The notes under the pieces are model-generated. The model did no database searches. It saw only the letters and a program-made list of their open reading frames with translations, and was not told where the DNA came from. A stretch of 64,000 nucleotides of DNA, from contig CAZKEF010000010.1 in NCBI GenBank assembly GCA_964551735.1, positions 62,001-126,000 on the forward strand. The letters are read 5' to 3'. This document shows positions 55,873 through 64,000 of this stretch, piece by piece. The translations under genes were made by a program, and so were the position numbers. Position 1 is the first letter of the stretch. The number at the start of each line of letters is the position of its first letter. Source of the DNA: DAOUAT01 sp964551735 (GTDB lineage: Bacteria; Chloroflexota; Anaerolineae; CG2-30-64-16).

Positions 55873-56922
55873 ATGAAAGCGGCTATCATCTGTAATCCTG
55901 CGGCGGGCTCTCATTCTTGCGCGGAGGAGATGCCCTCCCTCGTCAAGTTTATGGAGGCGAACGGCGTGCATGTGTGCGCAGTCGAGCAGACCCGCGGGTC
56001 TAGCGACGCGACCACCTTCGCACGCATGGCCGTCCATGAAGGCTGCGATGTCGTCTTCGTGGCAGGCGGCGATGGCACCCTTGCGCAGGCGGTAGATGGC
56101 CTGGTGGGTGGCGAAACAGCGTTAGCCGTGCTGCCGGGCGGGTCAGGGAATGTATTTGCACGCCAGTTACATCTCCCGGTGCCCGGTGGTATTCACCCGC
56201 GGCCGATCATTGAAGCTACCAGGCTGCTGTTGGCCGGTCAGGTGCGCCGGGTGGATGTCGGGCGCATCACGCCGCAAGGGAGCAGCGAGCCCTCACGCCA
56301 TTTCCTGTGCTGGGGCGGCGTCGGGTTCGACGCGCAGGTGAATCGCCTGGTCGAAGCTGACCCGGAGCGCAAACGTCGGTTTGGCCCCCTGGCAACAGCC
56401 GTCGCCGCGATCCTCACCCTCCGTGATTCGGCAGGCACCTCGGCCCGCGTCCGCATTGATGCTCGGCGGAGCCGGCATCGCCTTATCATGCTCGTCGCCA
56501 GCAATATCCAGCTTTATGGGATCATCTTCCGCATGGCGGAACATGCCGTGATTGATGACGGCTGGTTGGACATTCACGCGTTTAAGGGGTCAGGACCGCT
56601 GCGCACCCTGTTGCACGCCGTGCGGATCCTGCTGCGGCGGCACATCAAAGACCCTGATGTGGAGATCTACCGGGCCCGACGCGTTGAAATCAGCACCTAC
56701 CGGCCATTGCCCGTGCATGTGGACGGCGATTATATCGGCCTGACGCCGATTGTCATTGAAATCGTGCCGAAATCCCTGAACCTGGTGGTGCCCACCTGTG
56801 CCCCAGCCAACTTATTTGCCGATGGGACCGGTATGCAGCCGGCGGAAACAACGTGGGAATGGGTGCAGCGCATGGCCCGTGAGGTACAAGACGCGATCAA
56901 AGAGAGGAGCATCATGCCGTGA
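55873..56922 (+). CDS. Diacylglycerol kinase family lipid kinase
   Basis: A 349-residue protein with the DAGK catalytic motifs: AIICNPAAG, VFVAGGDGTLAQAVDGL and LPGGSGNVFARQL, and the C-terminal beta-sandwich with VHVDGDYIG. It phosphorylates a lipid, probably diacylglycerol or a related long-chain base, at the membrane surface. Its stop overlaps the antiporter start by 4 nt. Confidence 0.88.
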   Translation: MKAAIICNPAAGSHSCAEEMPSLVKFMEANGVHVCAVEQTRGSSDATTFARMAVHEGCDVVFVAGGDGTLAQAVDGLVGGETALAVLPGGSGNVFARQLHLPVPGGIHPRPIIEATRLLLAGQVRRVDVGRITPQGSSEPSRHFLCWGGVGFDAQVNRLVEADPERKRRFGPLATAVAAILTLRDSAGTSARVRIDARRSRHRLIMLVASNIQLYGIIFRMAEHAVIDDGWLDIHAFKGSGPLRTLLHAVRILLRRHIKDPDVEIYRARRVEISTYRPLPVHVDGDYIGLTPIVIEIVPKSLNLVVPTCAPANLFADGTGMQPAETTWEWVQRMAREVQDAIKERSIMP

Positions 56923-57971
56923 AGTACCTTAATCTGCTGTTGCTTTTTGCACCGATTGCGATCATCGGCCGGATACTGGGGTGGTCGCCGACGCTGCTGT
57001 TTGTCACCTCAGCATTGGCTGTCATTCCGACCGCAGGCATCTTGGGTCAGGCCACCGAGGAGCTGGCTGCGCACACGGGGCCGCGCATCGGCGGCCTGCT
57101 GAACGCTACCCTGGGCAACGCGGCTGAGCTGATCATCACCCTGTTCGCCATCCGCGCCGGCCTGCTCGACCTGGTGAAAGCGTCCATCACCGGTTCGATC
57201 CTGGGCAACGTGCTGCTGGTGATGGGGTTGAGCGTGCTGTTGGGCGGCTTCAGGAACGGTGTGCAGCGCTTTGACCGCACCCATGCTGGCGTCAATGCCA
57301 CGCAGCTCATCCTGGCCGTGTTGGCGTTGATGATCCCTTCCCTCTTTTTCTTCGCGCACACCGAAACCTTCGGGCCGGTGGAGTCGTTGAGCCTGGGCAC
57401 GGCGGTTGCTATGATCCTGGTCTACGCCTTGGGTCTCATCTTTGCGTTCCGCTACACCAGTGCTGAGCCGGGCCTGGCGCATGAGACACAGGCGGCCCAC
57501 CACGGTGGCTGGCCCATCCCCAAGTCGGTCGTCTTCCTCCTGGCTTCCACTGTGCTGATCGCCTGGCTGAGCGAGATCCTGGTAGGTGCGGTCGAGCACA
57601 CCGTGGCCGAGTTCGGCATCTCCGAGTTCTTCATCGGCATCATCGTCGTGCCGCTGGTGGGCAACGTGGCCGAGCACCTGGTCGCCGTGCAGACCGCGTG
57701 GAAGAACAAGATGGAGCTGAGTATGGCCGTTTCCCTCGGCTCCAGCTTGCAGATCGCGCTCTTCGTCGCGCCCGCGCTGGTGTTCATCAGCCTGCTGATG
57801 GGCAACCCGCTGACCCTGGTCTTCAACCAGTTTGAGATCATCGCCCTGTTTGCCGGTATCCTGATCGCCGCGTTTGTGGCACAGGACGGCGAGTCCAACT
57901 GGCTGGAGGGCGCGCAACTGCTGGCGCTGTACGCCATCCTGGCGCTGGCGTTCTTCTTCTTGCCGGTATAA
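56919..57971 (+). CDS. cax: Calcium/proton antiporter (CAX family)
   Basis: A 350-residue CaCA-superfamily exchanger with 11 or so helices and two alpha repeats: GNAAELIITLFAIRAGLLDL in the first half, and GNVAEHLVAVQTAWKNKMELS in the second. These carry the conserved Glu residues used for Ca2+/H+ exchange. The GTG start overlaps the kinase stop (GTGA). The next gene abuts its stop. Confidence 0.93.
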   Translation: MKYLNLLLLFAPIAIIGRILGWSPTLLFVTSALAVIPTAGILGQATEELAAHTGPRIGGLLNATLGNAAELIITLFAIRAGLLDLVKASITGSILGNVLLVMGLSVLLGGFRNGVQRFDRTHAGVNATQLILAVLALMIPSLFFFAHTETFGPVESLSLGTAVAMILVYALGLIFAFRYTSAEPGLAHETQAAHHGGWPIPKSVVFLLASTVLIAWLSEILVGAVEHTVAEFGISEFFIGIIVVPLVGNVAEHLVAVQTAWKNKMELSMAVSLGSSLQIALFVAPALVFISLLMGNPLTLVFNQFEIIALFAGILIAAFVAQDGESNWLEGAQLLALYAILALAFFFLPV

Positions 57972-58526
57972 GTGCGAAGAGAACGGAGAGGTAGGATCAT
58001 TGTGAATGTGCGTGGCCGGGTAACATTAGGTTTGTTTGCCGGGGTATCCCTCGTAGCTGCCGGTACGCTGCTAGTGGCCGCCGGGGGCGAGCACCGGCTG
58101 GCAGTGCGCCGCGAGATTCCGACCTCGCTGTCTGCCAGCATGTTGTGGGAATATCTCGAGGCCGCGTTTCGCGACTCGATATCCAGCCCGCTGTGGCCCA
58201 ACGAGCTGGAGACGCTGCACTCGGTCGGGCTGGCGGCCGGCGCTGCGGTGACGGCCACCTACAAGACGCCGTTCGGCGCCAGCACACACACGTATACCAT
58301 TGGCGAGTACAGCCTCGGCCACGGGTTCACCTACCTGACCGGGCCGGAGCACCCCTTGCAGGGCGGCGGCCGCGTGTTGCTCCAACCGGCCGCCGGGGGC
58401 ACGACGCTGGTGTGGTCGGTTGACTACACCTATCGCGGCCTTTCGCTCTCGGCGCTGTTCGTCCGGTTCTACTTCGTGCCGCGTTTCTTCGCTGTGCTCG
58501 AAGCCAACCTGCGGGCGCTGGAATGA
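57972..58526 (+). CDS. SRPBCC-like membrane-anchored protein
   Basis: A 184-residue protein with an N-terminal hydrophobic helix (TLGLFAGVSLVAAGTLLVAAGG) and a START/SRPBCC-like domain (EIPTSLSASMLWEYL; TLVWSVDYTYRG). Such domains bind hydrophobic ligands. GTG 57972 directly follows the antiporter stop. The function is not known. Confidence 0.6.
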   Translation: MRRERRGRIIVNVRGRVTLGLFAGVSLVAAGTLLVAAGGEHRLAVRREIPTSLSASMLWEYLEAAFRDSISSPLWPNELETLHSVGLAAGAAVTATYKTPFGASTHTYTIGEYSLGHGFTYLTGPEHPLQGGGRVLLQPAAGGTTLVWSVDYTYRGLSLSALFVRFYFVPRFFAVLEANLRALE

Positions 58527-58540
58527 GATAGCTGTCAGCA

Positions 58541-58615
58541 GGAATCGAGGCTGTGCGCAGCTTCCTTTAGGATCAGCCGGTCTGTTTATCGAACCGAGAA
58601 ATCGGCTAGCACCTC
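58541..58615. repeat. Degenerate GAATCGAGG...CAGCCGGT palindromic element
   Basis: GGAATCGAGG, an internal CTGTGCGCAG palindrome, TCAGCCGGT and ATCGGCTA are the remnants of the family at 59892-59952. It fills most of the 131-nt gap before xseA. Confidence 0.5.
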
Positions 58616-58657
58616 AGGCCCGGAGCAATCTTGGGACAAGCAGAGGGAAATCACCGA

Positions 58658-59863
58658 ATGCCGCCCACCAACGTCTACACCGTCTCCCAGGTCACCGCCT
58701 ACATCAAGTCGCTCTTTGCCGAGGACCTGTTGCTGGGCGATGTCTGGCTCTCCGGCGAGGTGTCCGGCTTCACCCAGGCCAGCTCGGGCCACTGCTACTT
58801 CACTTTGAAGGACGCGGGGGCGGTGCTGAAGGCCGTGATCTGGCGCGGCCAGGCGGCGCGCATGGCGCTGCCTCGCAATGGCGACCAGGTGAGCGTCCAT
58901 GGCTACATCTCGGTCTACGAGCAGGGCGGCTCATATCAGCTTTACGTGGATCGCCTGGAGATGGCCGGCGCGGGCCGGTTGTGGTTGGAGTTCGAGCGGC
59001 TGAAGGCGCGGCTGGAGGCCGAAGGGCTGTTTGATCCCGGGCGCAAGCGCCCTATCCCAGAGCGGCCCGTGCGCCTGGGCGTCGCTACATCGCCCACTGC
59101 GGCCGCGCTGCGCGACATCTTGCGCACGGTGGCCGCGCGGTATCCCCTGGCCGAGGTGATCCTGGCCCCTACGCCTGTGCAGGGCGCGGACGCGCCGCCG
59201 CGCATCGTCGCCTCGTTGGGGGCGCTTAACCGCTGGTCAGTCGAGCGGGAGCCGTTGGATGCCATCATCCTGGCTCGGGGCGGCGGCGCCATCGAGGAGC
59301 TGTGGGCGTTCAACGACGAACGGGTGGCGCGCGCCATCGTCGCGTCGGCCGTGCCGGTCATCACCGGCGTGGGGCACGAGACCGACTTCACCATCGCTGA
59401 TTTCGCGGCCGACCTGCGCGCACCGACGCCCACCGGCGCCGCGGCCGCTGTCACGCCCGACCGGCGGCAGCTTGCCGGGGCTGTGGCGGGTTTGGTTGAG
59501 GCCGCGCAAAGCCAGCTCGGCGCGCACTTGGTGGGTGAACGCACCCGGATCGAGCGCCTGAGCGCCCGCGCCGGCCGCGTCTCGCCCGACCGCCGCCTGG
59601 CTCAATACCGCCAGCGCATTGACGACCTGGGGCGCCGCGGCCGCCTGGCGCTGTTGAACGACCTGCGGAGTCGTTGCGACCGCTTAACCGGCCTGCGCCT
59701 GCACCTGGCGGCACTGGACCCTGCCCGCGTCTTGGCCCGCGGCTACGCCATCGTCACCCGGCCCGACGGCGTGGTCGTCAGCTCAACCGCTCACGTGGCC
59801 ACTGGCGATGCCATCCATGTCCGCGTGACAGATGGCGAATTTGCCGCTGAGGTCAGGCAATGA
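58658..59863 (+). CDS. xseA: Exodeoxyribonuclease VII large subunit
   Basis: A 401-residue XseA. The N-terminal OB-fold reads LLLGDVWLSGEVSGFTQASS and HCYFTLKD; the catalytic part has GVATSPTAAALRDIL, ILARGGGAIEELWAFNDE, and GVGHETDFTIADFAAD. The C-terminal helical arm binds XseB. ATG 58658 begins MPPTNVYTVSQ. It degrades single-stranded DNA. Confidence 0.95.
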   Translation: MPPTNVYTVSQVTAYIKSLFAEDLLLGDVWLSGEVSGFTQASSGHCYFTLKDAGAVLKAVIWRGQAARMALPRNGDQVSVHGYISVYEQGGSYQLYVDRLEMAGAGRLWLEFERLKARLEAEGLFDPGRKRPIPERPVRLGVATSPTAAALRDILRTVAARYPLAEVILAPTPVQGADAPPRIVASLGALNRWSVEREPLDAIILARGGGAIEELWAFNDERVARAIVASAVPVITGVGHETDFTIADFAADLRAPTPTGAAAAVTPDRRQLAGAVAGLVEAAQSQLGAHLVGERTRIERLSARAGRVSPDRRLAQYRQRIDDLGRRGRLALLNDLRSRCDRLTGLRLHLAALDPARVLARGYAIVTRPDGVVVSSTAHVATGDAIHVRVTDGEFAAEVRQ

Positions 59864-59891
59864 GGGGACGGCGGATCTCGCTTTTAAGGCT

Positions 59892-59952
59892 GGAATCGAG
59901 GCTTCAGCCGGTTTATCTCAACATGAGCGTAACCGGCTAAAGTCTCGATTCC
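59892..59952. repeat. GAATCGAGGCTTCAGCCGG palindromic element between xseA and xseB
   Basis: Arms at 59892-59914 and 59931-59952 pair almost perfectly and would form a strong hairpin in the xseA-xseB mRNA. It occupies 61 of the 107 nt between the genes. Confidence 0.85.
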
Positions 59953-59970
59953 CCAGGAATGGAGCCCTTT

Positions 59971-60207
59971 ATGTCCAACGAAAAATCCTTCGAGGACCTC
60001 TACCGAGAACTGGAAGACACCGTCCGCAGACTCGAATCCGGCGATCTGCCTCTGGCTGAGTCGTTGGCGCTGTTTGAGCGCAGCACGAAGCTGGCCGAGC
60101 AGTGCAACGCGCTGCTGGACGGCGCCGAGCTGCGCGTCCGCCAACTCACTGCCCGGCCAGACGGTGGCCAGCAAGCAGAGCCGTTTGAGGGCTGGCAAAA
60201 CGAATGA
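59971..60207 (+). CDS. xseB: Exodeoxyribonuclease VII small subunit
   Basis: A 78-residue helical protein with the XseB pattern SFEDLYRELEDTVRRLESGD followed by LPLAESLALFERSTKLAEQC. ATG 59971 has GGAG six nt upstream; ATG 59959 is an alternative adding four residues. Its stop overlaps the next start by 4 nt. Confidence 0.93.
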   Translation: MSNEKSFEDLYRELEDTVRRLESGDLPLAESLALFERSTKLAEQCNALLDGAELRVRQLTARPDGGQQAEPFEGWQNE

Positions 60208-60665
60208 ACGGCGCGTTGCTCCAGACGCTGAGCGATTTGATCGGTAATCGCAGCCTTTGGGTGCCGATAGCGGTCTCATTGGCGGTGCAGCTGTGGAAGT
60301 TCTTGTGGCCGTTGATCTTCCAGCGTCGGCTTGAGCCGAGCCTGTTGTGGTCGGCCGGCGGCATGCCCAGCTCGCACAGCGCGTTGGTGGCCGCGTTGGC
60401 GGTTAGCGTCGGGTTGAACGCGGGTTTCGGTTCCCCCGTGTTTGCTGCGTCCGTTGTGTTGGCGATCGTCGTCATGTACGACGCGGCCGGCGTCCGCCAG
60501 GCGGCCGGCAAGCAGGCACAGAAGATCAACCGTATCGTGGAGGAGCTGCTGGCCGGGCATCCGCTCAACGAGGAACAGCTGCGCGAGCTGCTGGGCCACA
60601 CGCCCCTCCAAGTGGCCGTGGGCGGCCTGATTGGAACATTAGCTGGATGGCTTCTGAACTTGTGA
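60204..60665 (+). CDS. DUF212 / divergent PAP2 family membrane protein
   Basis: A 153-residue membrane protein with GGMPSSHSALVAALAVSVGL and VMYDAAGVRQAAGKQAQKIN, the signatures of the acid-phosphatase-like DUF212 family. It may be a lipid phosphatase. It overlaps xseB by 4 nt and the following gene by 19 nt. Confidence 0.9.
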   Translation: MNGALLQTLSDLIGNRSLWVPIAVSLAVQLWKFLWPLIFQRRLEPSLLWSAGGMPSSHSALVAALAVSVGLNAGFGSPVFAASVVLAIVVMYDAAGVRQAAGKQAQKINRIVEELLAGHPLNEEQLRELLGHTPLQVAVGGLIGTLAGWLLNL

Positions 60666-61486
60666 TCCCAGAGCTGGCCGAACCGGCCCCCGCGACCGCC
60701 GAGGCCCTTTCACGCATGGCCGACCTGCGCGAGATCCTCGAATTGGCGCTGCACGCCGGCCACTTGCTGCTGGAAAACGGCGCCGAGACCTGGCGGGTGG
60801 AAGAGACGGTGAATCGCCTGGGCGTGGGGTTGGGCGCGGAGTGGATGGAGGTCTACCCCACCCCCACTGGTATCATCGTCAGCGCAGTGGCCAGCGGCGA
60901 ACACCGCACCCGCATCCGCCGCGTGCCCAACCTGGGGGTAGACCTCAGCCGCGTAGGGGATATATTGATGCTGTCCCGGCAGGTGACCGCGGGCCAGGCC
61001 GGCCGCAGCGAGGTGCGCGCAGGGCTGGCACATATCACCCAGATGCCGCGCGCCTACGCGGCCTGGGTCACGGTGTTGATGGTGGCTTGCGCTTCTGCTT
61101 GTTTCGCCGCGCTGTCGGGTGCAGGGCTGGCTGAGTTCGCCCTTGGCGGGCTGGCCGCGGCGATCACACTGCTGGCGCGCAACGGGCTGAACCGCTTCTT
61201 TGGCCGGCCGGTGTTGCTGACCACGGCTGTCAGCGCGCTGATCGGCGCGAGTGCGGCCACCATCGGGATGTATTGGGTTACCTGTTCGCGGCCAGACCTG
61301 GTGATCCTCGCCTCGATCATCTCGTTGATTCCTGGCATTCCGATGGTCAATTCGGTCAACGATTTGATCAACGCGAACTATGTTTCGGGCCTGGCGCGCG
61401 GCGCGCAAGCCGCGCTGCACCTTGCCGCCATCGCCACCGGCATGGTGGTCGCGCTGGCGCTGTTCGGCGGCGGATGGGTCTTGTAG
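60647..61486 (+). CDS. Threonine/serine exporter, ThrE N-terminal half (DUF1212)
   Basis: A 279-residue protein. The soluble N-terminal part has LHAGHLLLENGAETWRVEET and PTGIIVS, followed by five membrane helices including IISLIPGIPMVNSVNDLI. This is the ThrE/DUF1212 family, which exports Thr/Ser or acts as a transporter of related solutes. Its partner half is encoded 12 nt downstream. Confidence 0.87.
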   Translation: MASELVIPELAEPAPATAEALSRMADLREILELALHAGHLLLENGAETWRVEETVNRLGVGLGAEWMEVYPTPTGIIVSAVASGEHRTRIRRVPNLGVDLSRVGDILMLSRQVTAGQAGRSEVRAGLAHITQMPRAYAAWVTVLMVACASACFAALSGAGLAEFALGGLAAAITLLARNGLNRFFGRPVLLTTAVSALIGASAATIGMYWVTCSRPDLVILASIISLIPGIPMVNSVNDLINANYVSGLARGAQAALHLAAIATGMVVALALFGGGWVL

Positions 61487-61498
61487 GAGTACGCTGCG

Positions 61499-61939
61499 AT
61501 GGCGATCGTGGGACACGCGTTCCTGGCGTTCGTCGCTACGGCCGGGTTCGCGGTGTTATTCAACGTACCCCGGCGCGCACTGGCCGTGTGCAGTTTGATC
61601 GGTGTGGCCGGGTTCCTGACGCGGGCCGGAGCATTGCATCTGGGTGCGTCTCTTATCGGGGCCACCTTCGCTGGCGCAGTGACCGTAGGGTTGTTTGGCG
61701 AGCTGTGCGCAGTCGTGTTTCGAATGCCATCCACAGTGTTCACAGTGACCGGTTTCATCCCGCTGCTGCCGGGGGTCGCGGCCACCCGCGCCATGGTCGC
61801 GCTGCTTTCCGGCGACTACACGGCCAGCGTGCCCCACACGCTTGAAGCCGCGTTGAAGGCCGCCGCGATCGCGGCCGGCATCGGTGGCCTGGGTGCGGCC
61901 GCCCGTGCGATCCGGTTGAAGCGCGCTGCCAGGAATTGA
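61499..61939 (+). CDS. Threonine/serine exporter, ThrE C-terminal half (DUF3815)
   Basis: A 146-residue protein with about four helices and FIPLLPGVAATRAMVALLSG, which mirrors the LIPGIPMVN loop of the first half. Together they make a split ThrE exporter. It ends the plus-strand operon; the 147 nt after it hold the next promoter. Confidence 0.85.
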   Translation: MAIVGHAFLAFVATAGFAVLFNVPRRALAVCSLIGVAGFLTRAGALHLGASLIGATFAGAVTVGLFGELCAVVFRMPSTVFTVTGFIPLLPGVAATRAMVALLSGDYTASVPHTLEAALKAAAIAAGIGGLGAAARAIRLKRAARN

Positions 61940-62034
61940 CCACCTTCGAATCGAGTCTCTGCTTGCTGCCTGTGCCCGCATTGCGGAACCTCGAGTAGCC
62001 TTCGTGCGTTTATACCGTATGCTGTCGAGCCGTC

Positions 62035-62064
62035 TTGCGCGTAAGACAAATCCTGCGGTATACT
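62035..62064 (+). promoter_or_regulatory. Promoter of the terminal lipoprotein gene
   Basis: TTGCGC (62035-62040) and TATACT (62059-62064) are spaced by 18 nt. The start would be near 62071, just before GGAGG (62077-62081). Confidence 0.55.
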
Positions 62065-62086
62065 CGCGCGGCCTACGGAGGTAGAT

Positions 62087-64000
62087 TTGAATTGGAAACG
62101 CATGCTTTCGGCCCTGCTGCTCCTGGTCACGGTGGTCGGCTGCACGGGCCAGCCCGCGGCCTCGCCGCCGACCGAGACGCCGGCACCTCTTACGCAACCT
62201 ATAGCCGCAGTAACGCCTGTCGCGCAGATTACGTCGATGTGGACGCCCAGCCCTTCTCCCGCGCCCAGCGCAACACCCGCAGCCACGGCTGAACCCACAT
62301 CGGAACCTGTTGCCCAGGCCACGCGCCAGCCTGAGGCCGCTGCAACCGGCGTCGGCACAGCGGCTCCGCTGGCTCAGGGCCGCTGGCTGCAGATCATCGG
62401 CGATTGTGACGGGGCGCGGCGCACCTTTGCCGGCCTGCTGGCCGCTGGCCTTGAGCCAGCCCAGGCAGCCGAGGCGCGCTATCGCATGGCCCAATGCTAC
62501 GAGCGAGACGCGGCTTACGCCGAGGCATGGGCTACTTTGGGTGAGCTCCTGCAAACCGCCCCACCGGATGATCCTTACCGGGCGCCTGCGCAATTCTTGT
62601 TGGGCGAGGCGTTGACCGCGCTGGCGAACTGGCCGGCGGCTGAGGCTGCCTACACCGCCTATCTGCCGCTGGCACCCGAGCTGGCGTACTTGACCCACCA
62701 ACGGATCGGTGCTGCACGGCAGGCCCAGGGGAACCTGGCGGCCGCGATTGAAGCATACCGGGCCGCCCTGGCGTTCTCGCCCGATTGGACCAACACGGTC
62801 GCGATCCGTCGCGCTCTGGCGGACCTGGCGCTGGAGCGGGGGGACTTCACCGAGGCCGTGGCCCAGTACGACGCACTGCGGGGTAGTGAAACCAGGGGCG
62901 CATGGGCCGCGGAGATGCAGTACTTGGCGGGCAACGCCCTGGCACGGCCCGCACAGCTGTTGGTCCAGGCCGTGCAACGCCTCACCCCAGGTCCCGTTAC
63001 CGCCACCGCAACCCCGATCCCCATCCCGGCTGAGGCGTTGGCGCGCTGGCAAGCCGCGGTGGATGCGGACAACACCAGCCGGTGGGCCCATGCGGCCATC
63101 GTGGCCTTGCTCGACGCCGGCGCACCGGTGGATGAGTTCCAGCGCGGACTGGCAAACTACCATAACGGCGTGCATGCCCTGGCCATCGCTGCATTCGACC
63201 GCTTGCGCGCTGCTGAGCCGGCCGGCCGAGATGGACAGGCGTGGTACTACGCCGGGCTCAGCAACCTGGCCTTGAGCGAGGTGACAAAGGGTCTGGCTGA
63301 GTTGGAGCACTTCATCGCCGGCTATCCCGACAGTCCGCTCTGGCCCGATGCCTGGATGGCGAAAGCGCGCGCCCTGACCAACGCTGACAGAATAGCCGAA
63401 GCCGCAGCGGCATACCGTCGACTGGTCGAGTTGCGCCCTGACGTAGCCCAGGCGCCCAAGGCGCTGTGGCAGGCCGCGCTGCTGGCCGAGAAGTCCGGCG
63501 CCAACCCGACCGCGGCTGAGGCATATCTGGTTATGGCGCGCGCCTATCCCGCGGCCGATGAGGGCTGGCGTGCCTACCAGGCCGCAGGCCTGATGTACTT
63601 CCGCCTGGCCGACTACCGCCGCGCAGCCGATACCTGGCGCGAGATGGCCGAACAGCCCCAACTGGCTGCGTTCACCCGGCCGGTGGCCTACTTCTGGCTG
63701 GGCCGCAGCCAGCTTGCCCTGGGCGAGACTGCGGCCGCGGCTCAGGCCTGGCAGGCAGCCATCGCGGCCGCGCCCGAGAGCTTCTACGGCCTGCGCGCGG
63801 CGGCCTGGGCCGCGGGCCAGCCGAATGCCTGGGTGCGCGAGGATGTTGCCGTTCCCCCCGCTGAACCGATGGGTCAAGCGTCCAACACCCCTGAGGCCGA
63901 AGCGGCCGCGATCGCCGCCTGGCTGGGCACATGGGCCGGCGAGGGCGTTTTGATGCTGCCCCAAGCCGTCACAAATGACGCTGACTGGCAGCGCGGGCAG
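62087..64000 (+). CDS. Lytic transglycosylase-like lipoprotein, N-terminal part (runs off window)
   Basis: The frame is open for 638 codons to the window end. A TTG at 62087 has GGAGG 5 nt upstream; an ATG at 62102 is spaced too far from it. The product has a lipoprotein signal (LLLVTVVGC), about 80 residues rich in Pro/Ala/Thr, then many TPR-like helical pairs. Near the end come FWLGRSQLALGETAAAAQAW and ESFYGLRAAAWAAG, which resemble the superhelical ring just before the catalytic domain of soluble lytic murein transglycosylases. The SLT domain would lie beyond 64000. Confidence 0.7.
   Translation, partial: MNWKRMLSALLLLVTVVGCTGQPAASPPTETPAPLTQPIAAVTPVAQITSMWTPSPSPAPSATPAATAEPTSEPVAQATRQPEAAATGVGTAAPLAQGRWLQIIGDCDGARRTFAGLLAAGLEPAQAAEARYRMAQCYERDAAYAEAWATLGELLQTAPPDDPYRAPAQFLLGEALTALANWPAAEAAYTAYLPLAPELAYLTHQRIGAARQAQGNLAAAIEAYRAALAFSPDWTNTVAIRRALADLALERGDFTEAVAQYDALRGSETRGAWAAEMQYLAGNALARPAQLLVQAVQRLTPGPVTATATPIPIPAEALARWQAAVDADNTSRWAHAAIVALLDAGAPVDEFQRGLANYHNGVHALAIAAFDRLRAAEPAGRDGQAWYYAGLSNLALSEVTKGLAELEHFIAGYPDSPLWPDAWMAKARALTNADRIAEAAAAYRRLVELRPDVAQAPKALWQAALLAEKSGANPTAAEAYLVMARAYPAADEGWRAYQAAGLMYFRLADYRRAADTWREMAEQPQLAAFTRPVAYFWLGRSQLALGETAAAAQAWQAAIAAAPESFYGLRAAAWAAGQPNAWVREDVAVPPAEPMGQASNTPEAEAAAIAAWLGTWAGEGVLMLPQAVTNDADWQRGQ

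Noticed and set aside
61556..63964. A very long open frame on the minus strand opposite the terminal lipoprotein gene
   Set aside because: It is a GC-rich antisense shadow. The plus strand has a signal peptide, a lipobox, a ribosome site and TPR pattern, while the minus translation is low in structure and rich in Gly/Arg/Gln.

Overview
The window is a GC-rich, gene-dense bacterial chromosome segment with no rRNA, tRNA, CRISPR array or insertion sequence that I could find. The gene content fits a Chloroflexota (Anaerolineae-like) bacterium. Pointers are lipoproteins with long Pro/Thr/Ala linkers after the lipobox, acyclic-carotenoid genes including a CruF-type hydratase, B12-dependent acyl-CoA mutases with MeaB, a DUF4446-bactofilin pair, and many short palindromic intergenic repeats. 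The phylum assignment is an inference from content, not from a marker gene.

Layout. 1-5.3 kb: the tail of a B12-dependent methionine synthase activation protein, a methylmalonyl-CoA mutase catalytic subunit, an AbiEii-type toxin/antitoxin pair, a hotdog thioesterase, methylmalonyl-CoA epimerase and an MFS transporter. 5.3-8 kb: a PerR-like Fur repressor with a clear operator, then katG. 8-15 kb (minus strand): a six-gene carotenoid operon (cruF-like, plsY-like, GT2, second CrtI-type oxidoreductase, crtI, crtB), in which most neighbours overlap by 4 nt. 15-26.7 kb (minus strand): a membrane-linked hydrolase, an S51-peptidase-like protein with a CysRS-like tail, a tocopherol-cyclase-like protein, a secreted protein, NDP-forming acyl-CoA synthetase, glycerophosphodiesterase, a membrane Mrr-like nuclease, GT39 and birA. 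26.8-34.2 kb: HIT protein, MFS, an alpha/beta hydrolase that appears fused to an antitoxin tail, mazF, rdgB, prs, DUF4446 and bactofilin.

34.2-51.5 kb is almost entirely ABC transport: a complete branched-chain amino acid type set (livKHMGF), a dipeptide-type dppABC set followed by an MBL-fold hydrolase, and a hybrid operon. The hybrid operon encodes one lipoprotein carrying an amino-acid-binding (SBP_bac_3) domain joined to a circularly permuted peptide-binding (SBP_bac_5) domain. Next to it lie both peptide-type permeases (DppBC-like) and an amino-acid-type permease plus ATPase (GlnPQ-like). This is the most unusual system in the window.

51.7-64 kb: plsY, then an acyl-CoA mutase (isobutyryl-CoA mutase-like active-site residues) with its B12 subunit and MeaB, diacylglycerol kinase, Ca2+/H+ antiporter, SRPBCC protein, xseAB, a DUF212 protein, a split ThrE exporter, and the start of a lytic-transglycosylase-like lipoprotein that runs off the end.

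A second theme is repeats. At least five families of short inverted or tandem repeats are scattered through the window. Several copies lie in frame inside genes (CrtI-like oxidoreductase, GT2, GT39, S51-like, MFS, acyl-CoA synthetase), where they encode extra peptide segments in loops or linkers.
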